Of a stretch of 64,000 nucleotides of DNA, positions 8,617 to 18,509 are shown piece by piece. The DNA comes from Paraburkholderia podalyriae (lineage in GTDB: Bacteria > Pseudomonadota > Gammaproteobacteria > Burkholderiales > Burkholderiaceae). Positions within the stretch are counted from its first letter, which is position 1; each line of letters begins with the position of its first letter. A model generated the notes under the pieces. That model was not told the DNA's origin and did no database searches. It saw only the letters and a program-made list of their open reading frames with translations. The DNA lies in assembly GCF_014397785.1 (NCBI RefSeq), contig NZ_VZQQ01000002.1:310001-374000 (forward strand), in the 5' to 3' direction. Both the position numbers and the translations under genes were made by a program.

Positions 8617-10281
8617 TCATTGCCGGCCCGCGCCGTGCAAAACCAGCAAGGTTACGGTTTTCGGCGGCAGAGTAAGGTGCAATTGGCCGCTCGCATAGTC
8701 GGTGTCGTGCAGACGGGATATGGCATTGTCCATGAGTTGCCAGGTCTGGGCTTTGCCTTGAGTCACATCAAAGTTGTTGATCGCAATTGTGGCGTCAGCC
8801 GGTTGATCAAGCTGCTTGTTGATAACCACGATGGTCATGACGCGGTCGTGATCACGCACGGCGGCAAAAGACGAGACCCGATCCGGGTCGGGCTGCGTGT
8901 CGGCGATGCTGGTGGTGCCAAAGCCCGAGCCCTGGCCATCGTAGTTGCGATAGAGCTTGATCGCCTTGTAGACCGGCATGTCCCGATTCAATGTGCCCCA
9001 GCGCGTGGCAATGTCCAACCCTTCCCGGCCAAAGATGCCCAGCACGTCGGCTTGGGCCGTGGCGCCGTTCATGGTCGTATTGCCGCCCCAGCTGTATTCC
9101 GTCAGCGCGATCGGTGTACCCGCGTAGTAATAGCTGTCGACCCACCGCCGCATCATCGGGATCAGGGCCACCACGCTGTTGATCCAGGTCGGGTCCTTGT
9201 AGTTCGTATCCCACAGGTCGCGCGTGGAGCGGTTGCGGGTGAGTTCAATGGCAGGCGCCTCAGCCGTGGCCGCATTCTGGTTTTCCTTGAATTCTCCGCC
9301 CTGCGGGTAAAAGTGCAGGCTGAAAACGTCGACAGGGCGGCCGGCCTGCTTCCATTGCGTGAGCAGCCATGGGACGTAATCCATGCCTCGCGTTTCGTTT
9401 TCCCTGTCCGGCGGATTGCCCTGACCGTGCGCGGCGAAGTACTGCTGATCGAAGCCGCTAAAGCGATACCCGGTCCAACCCCACTCTTCCGGTGCCACGA
9501 CCCGCGCGCCCGGGTCTGCCGCCTTCACGGCGTGCGAATAGGCGATCACCTTGTTCGCTACCTCGCTGGCATGGGCGCCGATGGGATGCATGTCGCGATG
9601 GTTGAGTTGCCACAGACTCGGCTCATTGTCCATCAGGTAGTAATGCACACCGTCCGAGCCGGCACTACCGGATCCACGCGTGAGTTGCCTGACGCGCTCC
9701 TGCTGGCTCTGCGGATCGTCCAGCAACGAAGCATCGTCCGGGTCGTTCCTGATAGGGGTGCCGTCGGCTGCGATGCCGTTGCCCGCGTCAGACAAACCGT
9801 GAGCGTCGACACTCTGCTGCTTGCCGTACCTGTTGACCGAAAAACTGACGAGCGGCTTACCGTCCTTATCGAGTCGCGCTACCCTGCCGATCATCGGGAT
9901 GGTCAGCATCGGGGAAGCGTGTGCGTCACGGGTAAGCGCCGCGAAACGGTCGTTATATTGGTAGATGTCTTTTGGATCGGTCGGCAGGCTTTCGAAAAAC
10001 CAGTCCTGGCCCGTGTTGTGAGCGTCGACCCGCCAGTTGTAAGCCGAAGCGGTGTTGCCGCCCGAGCGGTTGATCGGCACGCGCAGATCCCGCAGGATTT
10101 CCGCCGTCCCGAAGTTCAAGCCATAGATGAGCGGGCTGATTGGATGCCGGTTGGCCGCGGCATCCACCGTAATGATCACCGGCAGCGGCGCAGCCATGGG
10201 CAGATCGGCGTATAGCAGCGCGCCCGCCCCTAGCATCATCGCCATCAAGCTATGGCAGTTAAAGTGTGCTGGCTTCGACAT
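8617..10281 (-). CDS. Glycoside hydrolase family 44 endoglucanase/xyloglucanase
   Basis: A 554-residue exported enzyme: a hydrophobic N-terminal signal (around residues 10-30) is followed by a GH44 TIM-barrel and a C-terminal beta-sandwich. Seen motifs are DNEPSLW around residue 217 (the acid/base Glu of GH44) and LTEYSWGG around residue 395 (nucleophile Glu). The family cleaves beta-1,4-glucans such as CMC, xyloglucan and lichenan. It is the last gene of the cellulose operon and overlaps the preceding AlgJ/AlgX-like gene by 23 nt, so it is translationally tied to it. The operon lacks a GH8 bcsZ; this enzyme probably does the trimming job of BcsZ, perhaps because it tolerates an acetylated chain (inference). 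Confidence 0.85.
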   Translation of the reverse strand: MSKPAHFNCHSLMAMMLGAGALLYADLPMAAPLPVIITVDAAANRHPISPLIYGLNFGTAEILRDLRVPINRSGGNTASAYNWRVDAHNTGQDWFFESLPTDPKDIYQYNDRFAALTRDAHASPMLTIPMIGRVARLDKDGKPLVSFSVNRYGKQQSVDAHGLSDAGNGIAADGTPIRNDPDDASLLDDPQSQQERVRQLTRGSGSAGSDGVHYYLMDNEPSLWQLNHRDMHPIGAHASEVANKVIAYSHAVKAADPGARVVAPEEWGWTGYRFSGFDQQYFAAHGQGNPPDRENETRGMDYVPWLLTQWKQAGRPVDVFSLHFYPQGGEFKENQNAATAEAPAIELTRNRSTRDLWDTNYKDPTWINSVVALIPMMRRWVDSYYYAGTPIALTEYSWGGNTTMNGATAQADVLGIFGREGLDIATRWGTLNRDMPVYKAIKLYRNYDGQGSGFGTTSIADTQPDPDRVSSFAAVRDHDRVMTIVVINKQLDQPADATIAINNFDVTQGKAQTWQLMDNAISRLHDTDYASGQLHLTLPPKTVTLLVLHGAGRQ

Positions 10282-11434
10282 GCGGAGTCCGTGAGTCTAT
10301 GGCGCTGGATTTCGGCACGACGACCGTATCTTCCGCTTCGAGCGGCGACTGCAGATCCCGTTCGTCCAATTCCCAAACGACGAGCTTGGGCGGTGTCTGA
10401 GCATAAGCCGGACTCGCGAAATAGGCGCGCGCCGAGCCGCCGAACTTGCCGCCCTCGCGTGCGAAATTACCCACGCCTGTTCCGAGTGCCAAAGCGAGCT
10501 GAGGCACGAAATCGGACGTCGTCGAATAAGAAGTGCCGATCACGGCGATGCCAGGCAGATCGGCATCGCCGAACAGATCGTCGGCTGACGCGGCCGCCTG
10601 AGCCTGAGGAATGTAGTCACGGCTGGCCGCAATCTCAGGCCTCGGCTGCCAGGACGGCGGCAAATCATCCAGGCCGGCCAGACGCACAAGATCGCCGGGC
10701 CGCCGGCCGGGAGGCTTGTCTGTGACGCGATAGTCAGGCTTACTCGAACCCAGCGGGACCCCCATCGCACGGATGCGCTGCGCCACGGCCTGCGCCGCGG
10801 CACCGGCGCCGTCCTCGGTCCAGTGCGTGTCAGTCCGAAAAAAAGCGCCGCCCGGCGCGCCACGCAGCGCCGGACTGAGATCCAGCACCTGCACGCCGTC
10901 AGCGGTCAGACGCGAGGTCCAGTGAGCGAGACGCGCACCCAACGAAACCGGACGATACAGACTGCACAGATGTTGCGGCTCGATACGCGACTTGTCGGGC
11001 ACCACGACGACCAGCAACGCGATACCGTGCCTCGCCAGGCCGCGCTGCACGGCGGCCACCGTGTCCGCGCGCGTGGCGAGATGACTGTCGCTATCGGCAT
11101 CCACGCTGAGTTCGTCGCGCAGGAACAACCAGCCCGGGCATCCCTGCCGCACGCGCTGCCCCAGATCGTGCAGCGTCAGCCAGCCCAGCGCACGCTGCGC
11201 GCGCGCCGCGTCGGCGGCGATCGGCGTATCGGCCAAGCGATTGGCGAGTTCTTTCGATACCGCACCGTCCAGAATGCCGGCCCGGGTCACGGCATGAGGC
11301 AACACCGATTCGGTCGTCGACGCGAACCTGAGATTGGAAAGCAGGCCCGCGAACAGGAAGACCATCAGGATGACGGCAGCGATCTTGCTGGCGCGCGAGG
11401 CGGGTAATTGAGGTAGCGGCTTGGGATCTTCCAT
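10259..11434 (-). CDS. AlgJ/AlgX/WssI-like cellulose O-acetylation protein
   Basis: A 391-residue protein with one N-terminal membrane anchor (residues 16-34) and a periplasmic SGNH-hydrolase-like domain of the AlgX/AlgJ type. The catalytic Asp-His pair is seen in DTHWTEDGA (around residue 204) and the nucleophilic Ser in IGTSYS (around residue 300); VWELDERDL near the C-terminus is also typical. In alginate and Wss cellulose systems these proteins place the acetyl group on the polymer in the periplasm. It sits 4 nt downstream of the MBOAT gene, matching the order wssH-wssI, which supports acetylation of cellulose as the function. Confidence 0.83.
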   Translation of the reverse strand: MEDPKPLPQLPASRASKIAAVILMVFLFAGLLSNLRFASTTESVLPHAVTRAGILDGAVSKELANRLADTPIAADAARAQRALGWLTLHDLGQRVRQGCPGWLFLRDELSVDADSDSHLATRADTVAAVQRGLARHGIALLVVVVPDKSRIEPQHLCSLYRPVSLGARLAHWTSRLTADGVQVLDLSPALRGAPGGAFFRTDTHWTEDGAGAAAQAVAQRIRAMGVPLGSSKPDYRVTDKPPGRRPGDLVRLAGLDDLPPSWQPRPEIAASRDYIPQAQAAASADDLFGDADLPGIAVIGTSYSTTSDFVPQLALALGTGVGNFAREGGKFGGSARAYFASPAYAQTPPKLVVWELDERDLQSPLEAEDTVVVPKSSAIDSRTPHVEASTL

Positions 11435-11438
11435 GGCG

Positions 11439-12848
11439 TCAGAACTGGAAGTAGAGGAAAGGCACCGCGCCGCGCGCGACGATCAGACCGAACGACAACA
11501 GAAAACCCGCTAGCGGCCACCCCGCCTGCCATAGCTGCCGCAGCGCCGTGTCGGGAAGGCTATCCCAACGCTGTTGCCAGAGCGGCAGCAGCACGCACAC
11601 GATGCCCAACCCGGCAGCCAGAGCGTGCACGGGCCGCAACTGCACGAGCGTCGCGTCGCTCAAGCCGATGCCATTCAAACCGAACTGGCCGCGATACATG
11701 GCGAGCGCGGCATCGAAACCCGACGCGCGAAACAGTGTCCACGCGAGCATGACGAAAACCAGCGTCAACATGTGCGATAACCAGGACGGCATGCTCAGCA
11801 TATCGAACCGGCGCCAGAGGCGCGCGACCATCAGGGCGATGCCATGAACGAGGCCCCACAGCAGGAAGTTCCAGCTATCGCCGCCGTGCCACAGGCCGGC
11901 GATCGCCATGGTCAGCAACAGATTGCGGCAGGCTTGCCACTCACCGTGGCGGTTGCCGCCTAGCGGGATGTACAGGTAATCGCGTATCCAGCTCGACAAC
12001 GACAGGTGCCAACGGCGCCAGAAATCCTGAATGCTGCTGGCAAGGTACGGATGGTTGAAATTCTCGGGAAAGCGAAAGCCCAGCATCTGCCCCAAGCCGA
12101 TGGCCATGGCGCTGTAGCCCGCGAAATCGAAGAACAACTGCAGCGTGTAAAAACCGCAGCCCAGCCAGGCGTCGGCCAGCGTGGGCGCGTGCAACGAGAA
12201 GATCGCGTCGACCATTGGCGAGAGTGTGTCGGCCACCAGCACCTTCATGCTCATGCCCACCATGAGCCGCCTTGCGCCGGCCGCAAAACCGTCCCAGTCG
12301 ACCTCGCGCGACACCAGCTCGCGCCTCACCCACGCATAGCGAATGATCGGCCCCGCGATCAGATGCACGAACATCCCCTGATAGGCGCCGTAACGGATCA
12401 TGCTGCGATCGGCCGCCACCGTGCCGCGCTGCACGTCGATCAGATAGGAGATGGATTGCAGCACGATGAACGAAAGCCCGATGGGCAGCACGACGTGTCG
12501 CCAGGGGATGGACCCTGCATGGCCTGCGCCCAGCACACTGTCGAGACTATCGACCACGATGTTGGCGTACTTGTACCAGCCCAATATCAGGACGTTGACG
12601 ACGATGAACACGGCCAGCCAGCCACCGCGTGCACGCTGGCTCGGCGCCCTGTCTATGACCATGCCGCCGAACCAGCCCCAGAAGGTCAGCGCGATGAACA
12701 GCAGCAGAAAGACCGGGCTCCACCAGCCGTAGAAAAGCCAGCTGCAAAACAGCAGCACGCCATTGCGCCAACGCGCGGGCAACGCGACGTAGATCGCCAG
12801 AAAGGCCGGCAGAAACAGCGTCAGGAATTCGAGGGACGCGAAAACCAT
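11439..12848 (-). CDS. MBOAT-family O-acyltransferase (AlgI/WssH-like)
   Basis: A 469-residue polytopic membrane protein of the MBOAT family. The start MVFASLEFLTLFLPAFL is the usual AlgI N-terminus, and the core signature with the essential histidine is visible as GLWHGGDSWNFLLWG (His around residue 321) followed by LVHG. Members move acetyl groups across the inner membrane to a periplasmic transferase. Its place between AlgF-like and AlgJ/AlgX-like genes in a bcs operon corresponds to WssH of Pseudomonas fluorescens acetylated cellulose. There is a 153-nt spacer upstream, larger than elsewhere in the operon. Confidence 0.87.
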   Translation of the reverse strand: MVFASLEFLTLFLPAFLAIYVALPARWRNGVLLFCSWLFYGWWSPVFLLLFIALTFWGWFGGMVIDRAPSQRARGGWLAVFIVVNVLILGWYKYANIVVDSLDSVLGAGHAGSIPWRHVVLPIGLSFIVLQSISYLIDVQRGTVAADRSMIRYGAYQGMFVHLIAGPIIRYAWVRRELVSREVDWDGFAAGARRLMVGMSMKVLVADTLSPMVDAIFSLHAPTLADAWLGCGFYTLQLFFDFAGYSAMAIGLGQMLGFRFPENFNHPYLASSIQDFWRRWHLSLSSWIRDYLYIPLGGNRHGEWQACRNLLLTMAIAGLWHGGDSWNFLLWGLVHGIALMVARLWRRFDMLSMPSWLSHMLTLVFVMLAWTLFRASGFDAALAMYRGQFGLNGIGLSDATLVQLRPVHALAAGLGIVCVLLPLWQQRWDSLPDTALRQLWQAGWPLAGFLLSFGLIVARGAVPFLYFQF

Positions 12849-13001
12849 GCATCGTTCTCAATCGAAAAAGATATCTGGACCGACGCGCCATCGCGAAACA
12901 CACCGAACCCCGCTCTGCCCGTCGTAACCAGATGAAAAACGGGGAACGGCCGGAACTCGGCGATGAGCGGCGTCGCTTTCAAGGAGGAGGCGCAAATGCG
13001 A

Positions 13002-13697
13002 TCAGCGGCTCACCGCGTCGTTCGCAATGAAGATGCGCGAATGCGCCCCGCCCGGCACGAGCAACACCGTATAGCGCTGCCCCGCCGCGAGCGTACCCAG
13101 GCTGAGCGGCTGCCCCACAGGCTGGCCGCCGCAGACCAGCTGCACCGAGAGGGCGACCGGGTTGACCTGGCGCCGCCTGGCTTGTCCCACAGCCACGCCG
13201 TCGAGCAGCACGATGTCGCGACCCGGCACTTTCAGCGTGGGTGTCGCGCAGCCAGCGTCGAGGTTGTAGAAAGCCACCGAAGCTTTGAGCGCATTGAAGT
13301 CGTCGGGTTTTTCGCGGACCGTCACCGTATGCAGGCCACCCGCTTTATCCGCGCCATCGAGCGCAACGATGCTGACGAACTCGCCAGGCTGCACCGTCGC
13401 CGATACGTCCTGGTGCGCGCTACCGGCTCTCAGTGTGCCGGCCACCGGCTTGCCTGCGGCGATCGGAAGGAAGTGAGTGGCCGGGTTCGCGGCGTCGAGC
13501 GTCAGACGCGCTTTCGACCCCGCCGCGCTCACGTCGACCGGACCCGAACCGCCATCGACAAAACGCACGAACGACGAGTCCTCGGCAGGACCGGTCGGGT
13601 ATAGCGGAATTTCTGCGGCCATGGCCGGCTGCACGGACAAACCGAGACCGGACAGAGCGAAGCCGGACAACAACAGGGAGGAGAGGAAATTTTTCAT
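13002..13697 (-). CDS. AlgF/WssG-like periplasmic acetylation protein
   Basis: The product is 231 residues with a clear Sec signal peptide (MKNFLSSLLLSGFALSGLGL, cleavage likely after AMA) and a beta-rich mature part in two similar halves. Similarity in layout to AlgF: opening IPLYPTGPAEDSSFVRFVDG, then two Ig-like domains. AlgF proteins are periplasmic and needed for alginate O-acetylation; the Wss homologue is WssG. I chose the ATG at 13697 because it starts the signal peptide and has an upstream AAACGGGAG; a longer reading runs back through the SGNH gene in another frame and is artificial. Confidence 0.82.
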   Translation of the reverse strand: MKNFLSSLLLSGFALSGLGLSVQPAMAAEIPLYPTGPAEDSSFVRFVDGGSGPVDVSAAGSKARLTLDAANPATHFLPIAAGKPVAGTLRAGSAHQDVSATVQPGEFVSIVALDGADKAGGLHTVTVREKPDDFNALKASVAFYNLDAGCATPTLKVPGRDIVLLDGVAVGQARRRQVNPVALSVQLVCGGQPVGQPLSLGTLAAGQRYTVLLVPGGAHSRIFIANDAVSR

Positions 13698-13747
13698 TCT
13701 TTTCTCAAACGGGAGACCTGGGCAGGCGCGGCTCGAAGCCCGGCGCG

Positions 13748-14398
13748 TCATTTCTGCGGAACGACAGGCAGCTTGACCAGTGCCTTCATGATGTCCGTGC
13801 CCCAGTACCTGTAGCCGGTCGTCGTCAAATGCTGACCATCGACCGTCGCCCATTCGCCCGGCCTGGAAAACGTGAGCGAGTCGATGTACTGACACGGCGC
13901 GACATTGGCGGCGAGGAAAGACGACAGCTGCTTCACACGGGCGAAGCTCTTCTGATACTTGCCGCCCTCCGTGCCCCAGACCGGCCCTACCCAGACGCAA
14001 GCCGTCTTGTTGGCGGCCAGGTCTTGCGTCAGCGCCGTGACCTGCTGCCAGGCCCAGGCCTTCGGGAAATCGTCCTTGCCGTATCCGCCGATCGTGTCGC
14101 CCTGGACGATGATGACGAGCTTGGCCTTGTTCGCGGCGATCAATTGATCGACGGGTTGGGTCTTCGCGTTGTGGTCGATGACCAGGGGCGCTTTGCCGTT
14201 GCGCTCGGCGCCACCGCATGTGCCGGGCGCGGACTTCACCCAATCGCCAGGAATACTGCCGCAGACGCTGTAGGTATGCACCTGCGCGCCAGCGGCGATC
14301 AACTGATCCTGCAACGTATCGATGAGATAACCGGGTTCGCTCAGATGGCTATCGCCGACTATGAGAATGCTGAGGCCAGCAAGTACGGAAGCAAGCAT
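13748..14398 (-). CDS. SGNH/GDSL hydrolase (WssF-like position)
   Basis: A 216-residue SGNH-fold hydrolase. Block I is ILIVGDSHLSEPG with the nucleophile Ser at about residue 17, and block V is VDGQHLTTTGYRYW with the Asp-x-x-His pair around residues 190-193. The first dozen residues are hydrophobic and probably an uncleaved or short export signal. It follows bcsC by 52 nt and precedes the AlgF-like gene, which is the place of wssF in acetylated-cellulose operons. It may act as an acetyltransferase or as an acetyl esterase on the polymer; the sequence does not decide between these. Confidence 0.8.
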   Translation of the reverse strand: MLASVLAGLSILIVGDSHLSEPGYLIDTLQDQLIAAGAQVHTYSVCGSIPGDWVKSAPGTCGGAERNGKAPLVIDHNAKTQPVDQLIAANKAKLVIIVQGDTIGGYGKDDFPKAWAWQQVTALTQDLAANKTACVWVGPVWGTEGGKYQKSFARVKQLSSFLAANVAPCQYIDSLTFSRPGEWATVDGQHLTTTGYRYWGTDIMKALVKLPVVPQK

Positions 14399-14450
14399 GA
14401 CTCTTCGACTCCTGAAAAATAATCAATGTCCGATGGATCAGTATGGCGGG

Positions 14451-17400
14451 CTACTGATCGCTGTAATGCGACTGGTAAGGGATGACCGGCATATCCAGCG
14501 CCTTCGTCTGTGGCGCAAGGGCATAGCGCAGATACAGGCCCGCCGCCCACTGCCGGTAGCTGGACGAGTTGTTGGCGCCCACCGAGGCTCCGCCAGTCAG
14601 ATGATTGGTGAAGCGGTATTCGGCCGTGGCCAGCAGGTTGTAGCCGAAGCCGGTCGAGGACTGGTCGGGATGGATCGCGCCGTCGGCGAGGCCAATGGTC
14701 GATGCCGCTGAGACTGCTGCGGCCTGCAACCCGCTGTCGCTCGGGAAATACGGCGAGCCGGCCTGGTGGTAGTACTGCACACCGACGGCCCCTTGCAGCT
14801 TGTAGGTCCAGCGCTCTGAACGCTGCGCCCACGTGAGCGGCAGGTTGAACGCATAGAACCGCTGCGGGCTGAAGTAGCCGCCGTTGCCGTAGGTGAAGTT
14901 GTTTTCGTTATGGTCGTAGATCATGCCGCTCAGGTTCACGCCCGCGCTCAGCATGCTGTTTTCCGTGCGTAGGAGGTACCAGTATGTCCCGGCGCCGACC
15001 TCGGCACCGACGTTGGACCGGACGTTATGACCGTCCAGGTATTTCACGGAACCGTAGCCGTAGACGCCGTAGTCCTGATTGTCGAGGCCGATCGCACCAT
15101 GCACGCCGGTGGCGGTCACGCCACCCCAGCTCAAGCCGGATCGCGAATCGGTCGAGCCAGCAAAAGACGTGATGCTGTCCGTCACGGCGCGGCGCGACAC
15201 GCCCACGTTGAACCAACTGCCCTGCCCGGCATCGATGGAGTTCCTGAACATCACGCCGCCAACGACATTGGTGTACTTGAAACCCAAAGGCGTGGTGCCG
15301 ATGTCGGCCATCCAGTTCCCAGTCTCATAGCCGACACCCAGACCGACGCCGTAGGCGGTCTGTTTCCCCGGTGCGGCGACCTTGCCGGCCTGCTGCGCCC
15401 GGGTGGCGGCCGGGCCGCCGCCGAACTGACTGGCGCTGAAGACGTCGATACCCAACGTGCCGCCCGCGAGTTCAACCGGCGTCACGCGAATGGAAAGCTT
15501 GCCGTTGTCGACCGGCAGCACCCCTTCCAGAGCTTGCTGCACGCTCGTCAACTGACCCGTACCGGGTGCTGCGTTGTTCGACGAGACGAACAGCCCACCC
15601 CTGACTTCCGGTGAACGCTGCGCTCGGAGGTCGCTGAGTTCGTTACGCATTTCCTCGAGCGACGGCGAACCGTCCCGAGGCTCGCTCACCGCGACCGTGT
15701 CTTGCGGCGCCAGGCCGCCGACCGGCGTGCCCGCCACGGTTGGCAGAGCGGATGGACCAGAGGACGAGCGCTCGCGCGCAGCCGTGGATGTCACGGTCGA
15801 GGCAGTCGCGCTCGCCGCGGTAGCAGCCGGAGCAGCAGCGGGCCCGAAACCAGGCTTCTGGTTCGCAAGCACGCTATCCGGCGCCGCGGGTTGCGGGGCG
15901 AACGTTTCGGCAGCGGGCAGGCGACCGTGGCGGACCTGACGACGGTGACCGTCGTCGTGGTGGACAAAGGGATTGCCCGCCACGTGGACGTCTTGCGCTT
16001 GCACGCCGAGCCGCTTTTCCTTGGCGTCAATGGCGGATTTCAGCAGCGACTGCGCTTCGCGGGTCTTGCCCTGCATGACGTAAATGCGCGCGGCGCCGGC
16101 CAGCACGTCGGGATCGTTGGGCGCCTTCGCAACGGCCTCTTTCAATGCCGCATCGGCAACGCTGTTCTTGCCGGCCTGCACTGCCGCCATCGCGACGCCC
16201 AGTTGCAAACCCGGATTGTTGGGGTCGTTGACGAGCGCCTTCTGGTAAAGCGACAGTGCCTGGTCATACTTGTCATCGGCGGCGTACATGCGCGCGAGCG
16301 CGGCCGTGGCGAGGCTGTCGTTGGGCCGCTTCGCGAGGATCGGCGCCAGCGTGTCGTAGGCCTGCGCGAGGTCACCTTGCTGACGTTGCTGGTCAGCCAG
16401 TCGCACGGTGTAGAGGTAGTTCAGTTCGTCCAGTTGCCGGCGCTGGTCCGCGCTCAGCGTCTGGCCGTGCAACTCGCGCATCGCGAGCCCGGCCTGGACA
16501 TTCTGGCCGGTCTTGAGCAACAGGCCCAGATAAGCCAGTTGCACATCCGGGCCGCTGCCCTTCAGACCGTTAGGCATCAGCCCGTGCATCAGGCTCGTGG
16601 CGCGCGGCGTGTTGCCCGCGTCGACATACGCCTGCGCCAACGCGCCCACCTTGGCCGGGTCTTGACCCGCCGCGGGTTCGAGTCGCGCCAACATACTGCG
16701 CGCATCCTCCAGATTGCCTTCGAGCGCCGTTTGCGAGGCTTGCGCCACGACCATCTGAAAATCGATCTGCTGCGCCGTCGCAACCATGTTCGGCGTGCGC
16801 GAGGCGGTGGAGATGCGCGTCATCGTGTCCTGCGCGCGCGTCCAGTCGCCCATCTGCATGGCCAGCAGCGCGCTCGCATAGAGCGCTTCGGGGTTGTCCG
16901 GGTTCGTGACGAGCAGGCCGTCGACGAGTTGCTTCGCTTCGTCGGCATGACCCTGTTTGAGATCGTAGCGCGCCAGTTCCAGACGAATCCACGGGTTGTC
17001 GGGCGCGCTGCGCTGGGCGTCTTCCAGAATGTGCCGAGCCGCGCTCAGATCGCCACGCTGCGCGGCGGCATCGGCCCGACCGGCGGCGACGGCGGCGCGC
17101 AGTCGATCGAGCCCGCCGATGCCGGCCTTCAGTTCGGGTGACATGCCGTCGATCAGCTTCTGGGCCTCATCGGCGCGTCCCGTCTGCGCCAGGATATCGA
17201 TGAGGCCGCTCGCCGCCTCGCGGTTATCGGGGCTTGTCGCCAGCACGTCGCGGTAGCTCTTTTCAGCGCGCGTTAGATCGCCCTGCGCCGCATACAACCG
17301 GGCCGACGCATTGCGCCCGCCCGGCTCGGCTGGATCCAGACGCAGCGCCTGATCGAGTTCGCGTCGCGCGGCGGCGAAGTCGCCCACGTTTTGCGCGCCC

Positions 17401-18497
17401 TCGGCCTGGTTCACCAGCAGCCAGTAGCGCGCGGAATTGAGGGCCTTGGCCCAGTTCGCGCCCGCGCCCGGACGCGACACCGCCCGCGACAGCAGCGTCT
17501 GCGCCTGCGCCAGGTCGCCTTGCTGCATGCGCACGAGGCCCAGTCCCCCCAGCGCATCCGTGCTGTCGGGTTTGTCACGCAGCACAGCGGAAAAGGACTG
17601 CTCGGCCGTGGTGATGTCGCCTGACTTGAACGCGGCGAAACCGCGTGTCAGTCGTGCATCCACGACCGGACCGGCAGGTGCGAGCGGATGCGGCGCCAGC
17701 ATCTGATGGCGTATTTCGTCGTCGTCCGGATGCAGCTTCAGATAGTCTTCAAACCACGATCTGTTTTTCGGCGTGGGCGTGACCCAAGTCAGCACGGAGC
17801 GCCAGACTTCCGTCGCTTCGCCGCCGATGTCCGGACGAGCGGCAAGCTTTTCCAGAAGGGCGACACCCGCCGCGCGATCCTGTTCGTCGCGCACCATATG
17901 CTGGGCCAGCGGCAACATGGTGTTCGGATCGTTCGGCGTCTCGGCATTCAAGCGCTCGAGGCCCTGAATGGCCTGATCCACACCGCCATCGGCATAGCCC
18001 AGATAGCTGTAATACTCTCGCGCCACACTGCCCTGCGGCGCTTTACCGCCCAAGGCCTTGTTATATTCGGCGATGGCCGCCAACAACGCGGCCTGATCCT
18101 TCTGGTTGACGGCGTCTTGCGCCATCTGGCGCGCCTTGGCGAACGTGGACTTACCCGGTTCGACCGCGAGGCGCAAGGTCTGCTCGAGCAGCGGCACGAA
18201 GCGGCTGCCCGGCGCGGCCGCACGAAGTCTGGCCAGATACCCGTTCGCCGCCGCGAACTGCTGCTTGCCGACGGCGATCGTGCCCATCCCGTACAGCGCC
18301 TCGGGCTGCTTCGGGTCGCTCAGCAGCAGTTTCGACCAGGATTGCGCGGCCAGATCGGGCTTGTCATGCGTTTGCCAGTAGCGGCCCTGTTCCAGCAGCA
18401 TGTTGGACGTAGCATCCTGCGCCCAGCCCGGGTGGCCGACCGAGGCGACCATCAGTCCGAGAATCCAGGCCCGGTTGCGGCTGCGTCTGACTGACAT
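14451..18497 (-). CDS. bcsC: Cellulose synthase outer-membrane subunit BcsC
   Basis: At 1348 residues this is a full-length BcsC. A signal peptide (cleaved after GWAQ, about residue 26) is followed by a long array of TPR repeats to about residue 830 (recurrent patterns such as DPAEPGGRNASARLYAAQGD), then a low-complexity Ala/Pro/Ser linker and a C-terminal beta-barrel of about 340 residues starting near GKLSIRVTPVELAGGTLG and ending …YHSDQ. TPRs contact the periplasmic polymer machinery and the barrel is the exit pore. It starts 12 nt after the second bcsB. The linker (about residues 840-960) is unusually rich in Ala and Ser. Confidence 0.93.
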   Translation of the reverse strand: MSVRRSRNRAWILGLMVASVGHPGWAQDATSNMLLEQGRYWQTHDKPDLAAQSWSKLLLSDPKQPEALYGMGTIAVGKQQFAAANGYLARLRAAAPGSRFVPLLEQTLRLAVEPGKSTFAKARQMAQDAVNQKDQAALLAAIAEYNKALGGKAPQGSVAREYYSYLGYADGGVDQAIQGLERLNAETPNDPNTMLPLAQHMVRDEQDRAAGVALLEKLAARPDIGGEATEVWRSVLTWVTPTPKNRSWFEDYLKLHPDDDEIRHQMLAPHPLAPAGPVVDARLTRGFAAFKSGDITTAEQSFSAVLRDKPDSTDALGGLGLVRMQQGDLAQAQTLLSRAVSRPGAGANWAKALNSARYWLLVNQAEGAQNVGDFAAARRELDQALRLDPAEPGGRNASARLYAAQGDLTRAEKSYRDVLATSPDNREAASGLIDILAQTGRADEAQKLIDGMSPELKAGIGGLDRLRAAVAAGRADAAAQRGDLSAARHILEDAQRSAPDNPWIRLELARYDLKQGHADEAKQLVDGLLVTNPDNPEALYASALLAMQMGDWTRAQDTMTRISTASRTPNMVATAQQIDFQMVVAQASQTALEGNLEDARSMLARLEPAAGQDPAKVGALAQAYVDAGNTPRATSLMHGLMPNGLKGSGPDVQLAYLGLLLKTGQNVQAGLAMRELHGQTLSADQRRQLDELNYLYTVRLADQQRQQGDLAQAYDTLAPILAKRPNDSLATAALARMYAADDKYDQALSLYQKALVNDPNNPGLQLGVAMAAVQAGKNSVADAALKEAVAKAPNDPDVLAGAARIYVMQGKTREAQSLLKSAIDAKEKRLGVQAQDVHVAGNPFVHHDDGHRRQVRHGRLPAAETFAPQPAAPDSVLANQKPGFGPAAAPAATAASATASTVTSTAARERSSSGPSALPTVAGTPVGGLAPQDTVAVSEPRDGSPSLEEMRNELSDLRAQRSPEVRGGLFVSSNNAAPGTGQLTSVQQALEGVLPVDNGKLSIRVTPVELAGGTLGIDVFSASQFGGGPAATRAQQAGKVAAPGKQTAYGVGLGVGYETGNWMADIGTTPLGFKYTNVVGGVMFRNSIDAGQGSWFNVGVSRRAVTDSITSFAGSTDSRSGLSWGGVTATGVHGAIGLDNQDYGVYGYGSVKYLDGHNVRSNVGAEVGAGTYWYLLRTENSMLSAGVNLSGMIYDHNENNFTYGNGGYFSPQRFYAFNLPLTWAQRSERWTYKLQGAVGVQYYHQAGSPYFPSDSGLQAAAVSAASTIGLADGAIHPDQSSTGFGYNLLATAEYRFTNHLTGGASVGANNSSSYRQWAAGLYLRYALAPQTKALDMPVIPYQSHYSDQ

Positions 18498-18509
18498 GAC
18501 TTTCCTTGA